NCBI GenBank assembly: GCA_027858795.1
Contig: JAQICF010000135.1
Location: 61,752-125,751 of the forward strand
Direction of reading: 5' to 3'
Length of the DNA stretch: 64,000 bases
Source of the DNA: Candidatus Delongbacteria bacterium
Lineage (GTDB): Bacteria; Delongbacteria; UBA4055
Part shown: positions 1 through 7,843 of the stretch, in pieces
How the letters are laid out: every line of letters starts with the position of its first letter
Position numbering within the stretch: the stretch's first letter is position 1
Translations under genes and position numbers: made by a program
Notes under the pieces: model-generated
What the model was told of the DNA's origin: nothing
What the model saw: only the letters and a program-made list of their open reading frames with translations
The model's database searches: none

Positions 1-442
1 AAACAACCGGTCTATCCTGATTTATTCTTTCAAGTACATTACAACCTTCACATCCTAAACTTTTAATTGAATTGTATATCCTTTCCTGAGTTGCAGGTGG
101 AATATAAACTCCAAATATCTCTTGAAGTTTTTTAAGCGCTCCAGTAGAACCTGATCCGGTAGAAATGATCTTATATTCTTTTCCAGCATTTACATATTGC
201 TTAATATTTTCTTCAGACTGATGAAACAAGTTAGTAAGATATTTACCAGTATAATCATCAGTTGTATGAGTGTTTGCATATGATTTTTCAATATTTATTA
301 ATTTTTCTTCGATGAAATAAAGATTTCTGCCTGATGCTGTATAATCAGCATAGAATAAATTTCTTTCTCCGTAAGGTGTTTCTATTACCGAATAATTTCC
401 TATTATTTCTTGTCTTATGTAATCTAAACTAATCTTCTTCAT
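1..442 (-). CDS. Class-V aminotransferase / cysteine-desulfurase-like PLP enzyme, N-terminal part
   Basis: Truncated by the window edge; 147 N-terminal residues are visible, starting MKKISLDYIRQEIIGNY. The segment YADYTASGR followed by IEEKL, then ANTHTTDDYTGKYLT, and STGSGSTGALKKL is the pattern of class-V (fold type I) PLP enzymes related to cysteine desulfurases and selenocysteine lyases. SGSTGA lies where the phosphate of PLP is normally bound. The Schiff-base lysine would lie beyond the edge, so activity cannot be judged. The start is the ATG at 440-442. The gene diverges from the C10 protease across about 240 bases of AT-rich spacer in which I see no convincing promoter. Family assignment is fairly sure; substrate is unknown. 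Confidence 0.8.
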   Translation of the reverse strand, partial: MKKISLDYIRQEIIGNYSVIETPYGERNLFYADYTASGRNLYFIEEKLINIEKSYANTHTTDDYTGKYLTNLFHQSEENIKQYVNAGKEYKIISTGSGSTGALKKLQEIFGVYIPPATQERIYNSIKSLGCEGCNVLERINQDRPVV

Positions 443-681
443 ACTTAATACTCACGATTTAATATAAATTCCACATACTCTTTATAAGTTATTTAATATA
501 ATGAAAGTTCTATTAAATTTCTAATCTTTATTTATTTAATTTTATATGATTATGTGTTATTAAAATTACAATTATAATGCCTAGTTTAAGATTTTTATGA
601 ATTTAATCATTGTTATTAATGGTATATATGACTATTTTAGTGCTAGAAATAATGCAAGTAATAACTTTAAGGGAGTTAATT

Positions 682-3288
682 ATGAAAAAATTCGTATCAA
701 TAGCCATTATAATTCTTGTGGTAGCATTGACGTCAAAACCAATACAAGTAAATACTGCGCAAAATATTGCTTTAAGCTGGTACAAAGCTTATTCCGCAAA
801 TAAAACAACACCTAAAGTTTCTTCTATTAACGAAATTAAGTCAGGCGAGCAGGTTGATATTTTCGTTTTAAATATGGAGAAGGGATTTGTTTTAGTAGCA
901 GGAGATGATGCATCAAAACCGGTACTAGGATATTCGTTAGATCAAGATTTTGATTATTCTGATAATAAACCTAATATAAAATCCTGGATTGATGCTTATA
1001 GAACAAGTATACAAGAAATTAGAGACAATCAGTTGAGTAATGAAACAACTATAACCGAATGGACAAATATTTTAAATAAAGACTTTAGTTTAAACACAAA
1101 AGATGCTAAAGCTATTGGTCCTTTAATGACCACAACTTGGAACCAAAGTCCTATATATAATGACTACTGTCCTTTAGACGGTGGTAGTTTATCTGTAGTT
1201 GGTTGTGTTGCAACAGCAATGTCACAAATAATGAGATACCATGCCTATCCTAATCAAGGTGATAGTGAGTCATCATACTACTGTGGTTCTAATGATGTTG
1301 GGGAAACTCTTTCTGTAGATTACTCTCTTGCAACCTATAATTGGGATGAAATGCCAAGTAGTATATCTTCAGGATCATCTTCGTCTCAAAAACATGAAGT
1401 CGCCCAAATATCATATCACGCAGGAGTCGCTGTTGAAATGATGTATGGATCCAGTGCTTCAGGTGGTTCAGGTGCTTATTCTTTTGATGTTCCATACGCC
1501 TTAGAAACTTATTTCAAATATGATACAGTTGTAGATTATTATTCAAGATCTAGTTACACCGATACTCAGTGGCATGATTTAGTAATTGAAAATCTAGATA
1601 ATGCACTACCTATTTACTATTCCGGTCAAGGACCTGATGGTGGACATGCTTTTATTACTGATGGATATCAAACTACAGAATATTTCCATTTTAATTGGGG
1701 ATGGGGTGGATCATCTGATGGTTATTATTATTTAGACAATCTAAACCCAGGTGGTTATACTTTCAATGATGGGCATGGAATTGTAAAGGATATAAAGCCA
1801 TTACCTATAGATCTAACTGTTGATCCTCTTATTGAAGACATGGAAAGCCAAGAAGATGAAATTGTGATTGATTTAAGCAATCACTTTCATAGTGTCTCAG
1901 GTCAAACTTTTCAATTTTCTATTGATCCTTTAAGTGATATCAATGGACTATCACATTCTATATCCGATGATATACTGACTTTAACGAAAACGGGAAACGG
2001 ACTTTCTAGAATAAAAGTAATTGGTTCAAATCGTTTTGAGCAAATATCTGATGAGTTCTTTGTTAAGATTGGAGATCCATTACCATTATCAGGTTTGGGC
2101 AATACTTATAATCTTAATGCCTCTTCAAAAATTATTGCTGGAAATGATCCGGCTTTAAATTCAATGGAAAAATTATCTGTTTCTATGTGGCTAAAGTTGA
2201 ACCAAGCTGGAATAAATCAAGGTGTTATTTCTAAAGCAATCAGCACTTCTTCAGGTTGGTATGTGCAAATACAAAACAATAATGTAATTAAATTCTCAGT
2301 TAAAACTCAGGATGGAATTTTAAGAAAAATATATAGTTCTACAGCTTTAAAAGCAGATCAATGGTATCATTTAGCCGTAGTATTTGATGGTAAAGATTTT
2401 ATAATTTATCTTGACGGAGAGTTTGACACTGATAAAACTTTCGATACAGCTTCTACAATAATGCATGATGAATCCATTGGTTTATCAATAGGATACATAC
2501 CTGGATTGAATTTTGATGGTAGTATTGATGAAGTATGTTTGTGGAATCAACCAAAATCATTAGATTTTTTTAGAGAGGTATTAAAATCAAAACCTTCTAT
2601 TTCTGATCCTGATTTAGTATCATACTGGAATCTTGATGAAGGCTTCAGTGATAATATAATGGACATGAATAATATCAATAATGCTTTTATCGAAAATCTT
2701 AACTTAGCATATTGGTCTAATTCAACTGCTCCAATAAAATATTTCATAGAAAGAAATACAAATGCAGACGGAGTATTACCCGGTGATAAGGATGTAAATT
2801 GCACTTATTCAATTGTTAATAACGGCTTACTCGGAACTATGTCTATATTAGATCCAGTTACCGGATCATTTGAATATACTCCTGATCCTGATATTTTTGG
2901 AGTTGATACTTTAATCTACAAGATAGATGAGGATATTTATTCATCCGAGGAAGCAACGATAATAATAAATATTAAAGACGGCAACAGTATTGATAACGTA
3001 TCAATACCAACTTCTGCAATTCTACATCAGAATTATCCAAATCCTTTCAATCCTGAAACTACAATATCATTCTCAATATTAGAAGAGGGAAATGTAAAAC
3101 TTGTAGTTTTTGATAGAATGGGAAGAAACATTAAAACTCTTTCAGAAGGTTTTAGAAAGCAGGGAAACCATAAAATAATGTGGAATGGAAAAAATGATTT
3201 TGGTGAATCAGTTGGTTCCGGAGTGTATTATTATATGTTAAAAACAAATAATTTTACTGATGTAAAAAAGGCACTACTGATAAAATAA
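682..3288 (+). CDS. Secreted C10-family (streptopain-like) cysteine protease with LamG domain and T9SS-type sorting tail
   Basis: 868 residues. Start chosen at ATG 682 because AAGGGAG lies six bases upstream and a signal peptide follows (MKKFVSIAIIILVVALTS); the frame is open further upstream but without a ribosome site. Order: signal peptide; Spi-like inhibitory propeptide (about 25-130, with GFVLVAGDD); catalytic domain with Cys175 in VVGCVATAMSQIMRYH and His322 in GGHAFITDGY, the C10 Cys/His pair, followed by FNWGWGG; LamG/concanavalin-like domain (about 470-630, MWLKLNQ, WYHLAVVFDG, YLDGE); a cadherin/Big-like segment (about 690-770, GSFEYTPDPDIFGVDTL); and a C-terminal domain (780-868) opening NYPNPFNPETTISF and ending GVYYYMLKT. 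The tail predicts type IX secretion and surface anchoring. An intrinsic terminator follows directly. Confidence 0.9.
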   Translation: MKKFVSIAIIILVVALTSKPIQVNTAQNIALSWYKAYSANKTTPKVSSINEIKSGEQVDIFVLNMEKGFVLVAGDDASKPVLGYSLDQDFDYSDNKPNIKSWIDAYRTSIQEIRDNQLSNETTITEWTNILNKDFSLNTKDAKAIGPLMTTTWNQSPIYNDYCPLDGGSLSVVGCVATAMSQIMRYHAYPNQGDSESSYYCGSNDVGETLSVDYSLATYNWDEMPSSISSGSSSSQKHEVAQISYHAGVAVEMMYGSSASGGSGAYSFDVPYALETYFKYDTVVDYYSRSSYTDTQWHDLVIENLDNALPIYYSGQGPDGGHAFITDGYQTTEYFHFNWGWGGSSDGYYYLDNLNPGGYTFNDGHGIVKDIKPLPIDLTVDPLIEDMESQEDEIVIDLSNHFHSVSGQTFQFSIDPLSDINGLSHSISDDILTLTKTGNGLSRIKVIGSNRFEQISDEFFVKIGDPLPLSGLGNTYNLNASSKIIAGNDPALNSMEKLSVSMWLKLNQAGINQGVISKAISTSSGWYVQIQNNNVIKFSVKTQDGILRKIYSSTALKADQWYHLAVVFDGKDFIIYLDGEFDTDKTFDTASTIMHDESIGLSIGYIPGLNFDGSIDEVCLWNQPKSLDFFREVLKSKPSISDPDLVSYWNLDEGFSDNIMDMNNINNAFIENLNLAYWSNSTAPIKYFIERNTNADGVLPGDKDVNCTYSIVNNGLLGTMSILDPVTGSFEYTPDPDIFGVDTLIYKIDEDIYSSEEATIIINIKDGNSIDNVSIPTSAILHQNYPNPFNPETTISFSILEEGNVKLVVFDRMGRNIKTLSEGFRKQGNHKIMWNGKNDFGESVGSGVYYYMLKTNNFTDVKKALLIK

Positions 3289-3305
3289 TATTATTTTCAG
3301 CAACT

Positions 3306-3340
3306 AAAAAAGGGATAACTTTCATGTTATCCCTTTTTTT
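3306..3340 (+). terminator. Intrinsic terminator of the C10 protease gene
   Basis: Stem AGGGATAAC (3311-3319) pairs with GTTATCCCT (3326-3334) around a six-base loop. An A-run precedes it and seven T follow from 3334. It starts 17 bases after the stop. Confidence 0.85.
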
Positions 3341-3419
3341 ATTACTAGTATTAGCTAAATATATTTATCTGAAAGATAAGGGACAGTTAAAAAAACAACG
3401 ATATTTATGCTTTTTAATC

Positions 3420-3448
3420 TTGCAAAATAGATTATTAATTCCCATTAT
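3420..3448 (+). promoter_or_regulatory. Possible sigma-70-type promoter for the moxR operon
   Basis: TTGCAA at 3420-3425 and CATTAT at 3443-3448 with a 17-base spacer, about 100 bases before the moxR start. Only a motif match in AT-rich DNA, so weak. Confidence 0.25.
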
Positions 3449-3514
3449 TATTAACATTACTGCTATGAAGTAAAACTATTTCTCATTTAAGCAGTAAAAC
3501 TAAATAAACTAAAA

Positions 3515-3534
3515 GGAACTCAGGAATGCGTTCC
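3515..3534 (+). repeat. Short dispersed palindrome, GGAACGCA type
   Basis: GGAACTCA (3515-3522) and TGCGTTCC (3527-3534) around loop GGAA, one mismatch in the stem. Nineteen of its twenty bases match 7662-7681, which lies inside the transglutaminase gene of the same operon. It sits just upstream of the moxR ribosome site (TAGGAG at 3541). Confidence 0.75.
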
Positions 3535-3552
3535 CCTTCATAGGAGCTTAAC

Positions 3553-4503
3553 ATGGAAAGCGATCAATTTAATAAAGCATTTGAGATCTATTCGAAAATA
3601 AAAAATAATATTCTATCCGTATTCAAAGGTGATCCATTCAACGTTGACCTTCTTCTTGGTGGCTACTTTACCAACGGGCATATTTTACTTGAAGATTATC
3701 CGGGAACAGGTAAAACGACTTTAGCAAAAGCATTAGCTCTTTCTATCCAAACAGATTTTAAAAGAATACAATTCACACCGGATCTATTACCAACAGATAT
3801 TACAGGAGTAAATGTTTTCAACGTTAAAGAGCAAAATTTCTACCTGCAAAAAGGACCAGTATTTACCAATATTTTACTAGCAGATGAGATCAATAGAACA
3901 ACTTCAAGGACCCAATCCGCATTGCTTGAAGCTATGGAAGAAAAGCAGGTTACAATAGACGGTACTATTTATCCTCTCAGTGAAGATTTCTTTGTTGTGT
4001 CAACTTTAAATCCTGCTGAACTACAAGGTACCTATCCCCTTCCTGAATCACAGATCGATAGGTTTGCTCTCTGCTTCTCTTTAGGATATGTTTCTAAGGA
4101 AGAAGAAGTTGAGATGCTGGATATGAAAAATCCATCTAAGCCGTTAGAAGATCTTAAACAATGTTCAACTTTAGATGAAGTGATGATCGTTCGAAATGCC
4201 CTGAAAGAAATAAAAATAGATAAAGATATTAAAGATTTTATTGTTGAATTAGTAAGAAGAACTAGATCATATGATGGAATACTTATAGGTGCGAGCCCAA
4301 GGGCCTCGATTGGATTGCAAAAATTAAGTAAGATCCTGGCACTATCAGAGAACAAAGAATTTGTTACCCCTGATCATGTAACAAGATTAGCACCTTATGT
4401 ATTGGGACACCGATTGATTTTTGACCAATTTGTTAACGATGGTGAAATAAAACAAATCGATATCATCGACAACATAATCAAAGAAACACCAATACCAAAG
4501 TAG
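3553..4503 (+). CDS. MoxR-family AAA+ ATPase
   Basis: 316 residues, normal length for MoxR. Walker A is GTGKT at 51-55 (within EDYPGTGKTTLAKA); Walker B is LLADEINRTT with Asp111-Glu112; EAMEEKQVTIDG and the sensor region STLNPAELQGTYPLPESQIDRF follow. MoxR ATPases act as chaperone-like remodelers for neighbouring secreted, metal-binding or DUF58/VWA proteins. It is the first gene of a MoxR-DUF58-transglutaminase operon, a widely conserved trio linked to envelope maintenance, though the biochemical role of the trio is poorly defined. AGGAG lies eight bases before the ATG. Its TAG stop is formed by the left edge of the palindrome at 4500-4525. Confidence 0.92.
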   Translation: MESDQFNKAFEIYSKIKNNILSVFKGDPFNVDLLLGGYFTNGHILLEDYPGTGKTTLAKALALSIQTDFKRIQFTPDLLPTDITGVNVFNVKEQNFYLQKGPVFTNILLADEINRTTSRTQSALLEAMEEKQVTIDGTIYPLSEDFFVVSTLNPAELQGTYPLPESQIDRFALCFSLGYVSKEEEVEMLDMKNPSKPLEDLKQCSTLDEVMIVRNALKEIKIDKDIKDFIVELVRRTRSYDGILIGASPRASIGLQKLSKILALSENKEFVTPDHVTRLAPYVLGHRLIFDQFVNDGEIKQIDIIDNIIKETPIPK

Positions 4504-4525
4504 AGACGTAGCACTGCTACGTCTC
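4500..4525 (+). repeat. Dispersed palindrome GAGACGTAGCA / TGCTACGTCTC overlapping the moxR stop codon
   Basis: Perfect 11-base arms (4503-4513 and 4515-4525) around one base. The preceding GTAG (4500-4503) supplies the TAG stop of moxR. The same family recurs at 12648-12668 (AGACGTAGT / ACTACGTCT). No T-run follows, so it is not a classical terminator. Confidence 0.85.
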
Positions 4526-4555
4526 ACGCACAGTAAAACCGTAGGACCAAAAACC

Positions 4556-5884
4556 ATGTCTGCCCAATTTTTTTACAAAAGCTATGCGAATTTCTCTAAA
4601 CGTGGGAGAAAGATCAGATTATCTGTCACTCCATTCGGATTGATAGTAATATCGGTATGTGTGATAAGTGGTTTTGCAGGTATAAATCTAATGTCGTCAT
4701 TTCTATATCGGCTTTTTGCTCTTTCACTTTCTCTATTAATCATTTCATATTTCTCAAGAGATAAGAATTTTGAAAATTTAAAAGTAAAACTTTTCTTTCC
4801 AAAACAGTTCCCTATTGGAGAAACTTCAAAATATTCTGTCAAAATTTTTAATGACAGTAAAAAAAACTTACATGATATAAAATTAATACCCATAGTTAAA
4901 AACACAATTCCAAGTTTAGACCAATTTGTATCAATTAAAGAACCACACGAGGATAAAAGAAATATTTGGGATAGGAAAATATTCGCATACAGGTGGATGT
5001 GGCATGTTATTAGACTATTCAAAGCTGAGTTTATCACTGTAAATATTAAAGTTGTTAAAGCAGGTTCTTTTGCTATTGAAAAACCATCATTTGTCCCTGT
5101 CAAAAGAGGAATAATTTCTATTGACGGTGTATATCTTATCAAAAAAGATCTATTTGGATTGTTTAATACATCAAAATTCTTTGAATTAGATGAAACTATC
5201 ACAATACTTCCTAGAAAGTATAAAATGGATAAGAAAATCATTAATATTATTAAAGCTGATATTGATAGAACGAAGAATTCATTATACAATATTTTACATA
5301 AACATAAAACAGGTGACTTTGTAGGATTACGTGAATATGTTCCCGGTGATCCAGTAAGGAATATTCATTGGAAATCCTGGGCTAAAACAGATAGACCAAC
5401 AGTCATTGAAAAGGGTTTTGGAAAGGTAAATGAGTTTAATATTCTCCTTTTTAATAAAATTCGCAGTGAAGATGAAGGATTTGCTTTAAAATTTGAAGAC
5501 ACATTATCTTTCACTTATTCATTATTGGAATACTTTTCTAAAAATTGGTTTACTGTTAATTTTTATTATTTCAAGAATGACCAATTGAAAACTTTAACAG
5601 TTACAAATGACAAGGGTAACTATCCCAAACTTTATGAAATTTTATGCCGGGTAGAATACTTTATCGACTCTGAAATTGAAAAGAGTGCAAATCAATTAAG
5701 AAAGAAATTAAAGAAACATTCTAACTCCTTTTTTATACTTCCCGAAAATGATGATAATATTATAAATTTTGTAAATAACTTCAAACCTATTATTGCTATA
5801 AATACTGATGAAACAATTGAAATAAAAAGGATCATTCAAATACCTAAAGTAAATAACAACGTTGAGCAGATAACGATTTTATGA
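4556..5884 (+). CDS. DUF58 protein (membrane-anchored, VWA-like)
   Basis: 442 residues. Two hydrophobic segments near the N-terminus (about residues 24-40 and 43-63) anchor it; the rest is predicted outside the membrane core. The DUF58 signature is clear: GDFVGLREYVPGDPVRNIHW, then KSWAKTDRPTVIEKG (about 258-290). DUF58 proteins form the core of MoxR-linked loci, with a VWA-like fold. The start follows TAGGACC. The stop overlaps the next ATG by four bases (ATGA), indicating translational coupling with the transglutaminase gene. Confidence 0.88.
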   Translation: MSAQFFYKSYANFSKRGRKIRLSVTPFGLIVISVCVISGFAGINLMSSFLYRLFALSLSLLIISYFSRDKNFENLKVKLFFPKQFPIGETSKYSVKIFNDSKKNLHDIKLIPIVKNTIPSLDQFVSIKEPHEDKRNIWDRKIFAYRWMWHVIRLFKAEFITVNIKVVKAGSFAIEKPSFVPVKRGIISIDGVYLIKKDLFGLFNTSKFFELDETITILPRKYKMDKKIINIIKADIDRTKNSLYNILHKHKTGDFVGLREYVPGDPVRNIHWKSWAKTDRPTVIEKGFGKVNEFNILLFNKIRSEDEGFALKFEDTLSFTYSLLEYFSKNWFTVNFYYFKNDQLKTLTVTNDKGNYPKLYEILCRVEYFIDSEIEKSANQLRKKLKKHSNSFFILPENDDNIINFVNNFKPIIAINTDETIEIKRIIQIPKVNNNVEQITIL

Positions 5885-7809
5885 GAAAGTATCCATTATT
5901 AATATCTCTTGCTCTTTTGTATTGGGGTTTTAATACCGACCATTTATTGATTGCAAGTATTTTTATGATATTACTTGAGTCGCATAGATTTGTGAAGTTT
6001 AGATGGGATTTCTCAACTAAAGACTTCAATATGATATCTATTCTATCGACACTAGGCACAATTGGATATTTGATCTTTTTTACAAATTCCAATCAAAATA
6101 CAGGATTTATTTCTGCTTATCTAAAATTTCTTCCAATAATTTTATTCCCTTTGAATTTCTTCTATTTATATAGCACCTCTGAAGTTATTAATGCAAAAAA
6201 GCTGTTCTTATTGTTTGTAGTAAATAAATATACAATTGTTCACCCGTATTCTAAGAAATTTCAGCCTGATTATATTTTCTTTGCAAGTGTATTAATAGGT
6301 GGAAGCATTCCAAAAGGAATTTTTTCATTTCCTGCAATGATATTATTAATAGTACCGATACTATACTTTAATAAGTCTAAAAATTATAAGTTTATTACGT
6401 GGATAGTAAGTTTGGTATCTGTGATAATTATTGCGCTCATGCTGCAATTTAGTATTTCAAATACTTTCTTTTTCATGAAAGATGTTTTAACCGACTTGTA
6501 TCTTAGTTATTTTATTAAAAATAGTGACAGTAGTCTTTCGATTGGTAATATCGGTAGTATGAAGGATGATTTTAAGATCGAATTAAGAGCAGAAATCTAC
6601 AACTTAAATCAATCATACTATCACCTTAAAAGTGAAGTTTTTAACAGTTATTCCAACGGTGTGTGGAGAACTTCTACAAATGGATCTAATAAATTTCATC
6701 AAATCCATGTTAATTATGAAAAAGATAATGTTGATTCAATGAGAATATTCTTTTTTTCATCAGGAAAAAATAACTACCTTAAGTTACCTTTTACTGCTGG
6801 TGCTATAGCAGGACTCAGTGAAGGTCAATTAAGTATTAACGATCTTGGAAGAATAACACTCAACGACCCGCAATATTTAACCGACTACAAAACATTCAGC
6901 AGGAATGATTCAATCATTAATTTTAATAGTGAACCTGATATAGATGACCTAAAAGTAAATATTTTAGACCAAACTTTGATCACTGCTATCATTGACTCTT
7001 TAGGCTTGAAAGAATTACCTTTAAATAAAATTTATCGTACTTTGTCGAATTACTTCATAACAGATTATCAATATTCTCTGGATTATGTAGAACAAAGAAA
7101 TTATAACAAGTTGAAAAACTTCATTAATGCAAAAGAGGGACATTGTGAACTTTTTGCTACATTATCATGCTTGATATTCAGACAACTCGGTTATCCAAGT
7201 AGATATGTTACAGGATATCTTCTCAGTGAATATAATGAGTTTGAAGAGCTTCATGTTGCCAGGAAAAAAGACAGACATGCATGGATATATGTTAATGATA
7301 ATGTAGGCAACTGGTATGAATTTGATACTACACCACCGGACATCTCATTTAATAGGTCTGAATCCGGAATTTTAAGCAATATATACGATATGATGTCATA
7401 TATGTACTACAAAGCTTTTATGTTCAGGAAATACAATAATGATCTATTCAAGAATATTCTATTGCTTTCAATAATTCCACTTGCACTATTCCTATTGTAC
7501 AGAATTCTAAGAGGAGTTCAGTATCGAGGAAATCTAAAAAAAGATCGTTCAAAATCTCCTTACAAAATATTGGATGAGTTATCAATGATCGAAGAGAAAT
7601 TAAAGAATCACAAGTTAGAGGATCATGAAACGTTATCGAAATGGTTTGAACGCATCCGTAGGGAACGCAGGAATGCGTTCCTCACGGAAGTGGAAAGAGA
7701 AAAATTCGATATTATTCAAAAATTATATTATAAAAAAAGATATTTTTCAGAGGGATTTAGACAAGAACACGATGATGAATTACAAAAACAAATCGACAAC
7801 ATTTCGTAA
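5881..7809 (+). CDS. Membrane transglutaminase-like protein (TgpA type)
   Basis: 642 residues. Several N-terminal membrane spans (about residues 5-210) are followed by a periplasmic transglutaminase core with the Cys-His-Asp triad: Cys422 in GHCELFATLSCLIFRQLGYPSR, His466 in DRHAWIYV, Asp482 in WYEFDTTPP. A further membrane span (about 520-540) and a charged cytoplasmic tail follow. The layout matches TgpA-type proteins of MoxR/DUF58 loci. Two oddities: codons 593-602 are an in-frame 30-base palindrome (7657-7686, encoding RRERRNAFLT), and the TAA stop is the edge of another palindrome (7805-7834). It overlaps DUF58 by four bases. Catalysis has not been shown for most relatives. Confidence 0.88.
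   Translation: MRKYPLLISLALLYWGFNTDHLLIASIFMILLESHRFVKFRWDFSTKDFNMISILSTLGTIGYLIFFTNSNQNTGFISAYLKFLPIILFPLNFFYLYSTSEVINAKKLFLLFVVNKYTIVHPYSKKFQPDYIFFASVLIGGSIPKGIFSFPAMILLIVPILYFNKSKNYKFITWIVSLVSVIIIALMLQFSISNTFFFMKDVLTDLYLSYFIKNSDSSLSIGNIGSMKDDFKIELRAEIYNLNQSYYHLKSEVFNSYSNGVWRTSTNGSNKFHQIHVNYEKDNVDSMRIFFFSSGKNNYLKLPFTAGAIAGLSEGQLSINDLGRITLNDPQYLTDYKTFSRNDSIINFNSEPDIDDLKVNILDQTLITAIIDSLGLKELPLNKIYRTLSNYFITDYQYSLDYVEQRNYNKLKNFINAKEGHCELFATLSCLIFRQLGYPSRYVTGYLLSEYNEFEELHVARKKDRHAWIYVNDNVGNWYEFDTTPPDISFNRSESGILSNIYDMMSYMYYKAFMFRKYNNDLFKNILLLSIIPLALFLLYRILRGVQYRGNLKKDRSKSPYKILDELSMIEEKLKNHKLEDHETLSKWFERIRRERRNAFLTEVEREKFDIIQKLYYKKRYFSEGFRQEHDDELQKQIDNIS
7657..7686 (+). repeat. In-frame 30-base palindrome inside the transglutaminase gene
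   Basis: Arms CGTAGGGAACGCA (7657-7669) and TGCGTTCCTCACG (7674-7686) around GGAA, two mismatches. It spans exactly ten codons (RRERRNAFLT), so the reading frame is kept. Its core is nearly identical to 3515-3534. Confidence 0.8.
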
Positions 7810-7834
7810 GGGACGCAGATCTGCGTCCCCTACG
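7805..7834 (+). repeat. Dispersed palindrome GGGACGCAGA / TCTGCGTCCC supplying the transglutaminase stop
   Basis: Perfect 20-base core at 7810-7829, extended to 30 bases by CGTAA and CTACG edges with one mismatch. The TAA in CGTAAGGG is the stop of the upstream gene. The same 20-base core occurs at 46569-46588. It lies between convergent genes but has no T-run. Confidence 0.88.
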
Positions 7835-7843
7835 AATACATTA

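Noticed and set aside
610..681. In-frame upstream extension of the C10 protease
   Set aside because: No ribosome site or homology; the true signal peptide and AAGGGAG place the start at 682.
4582..5289. Minus-strand 235-codon frame
   Set aside because: Lies entirely opposite the DUF58 gene, whose conserved motif is in the other frame.
7810..7829. Intrinsic terminator between transglutaminase and murG
   Set aside because: The palindrome is perfect but no T-run follows on either strand, so I list it as a dispersed repeat.
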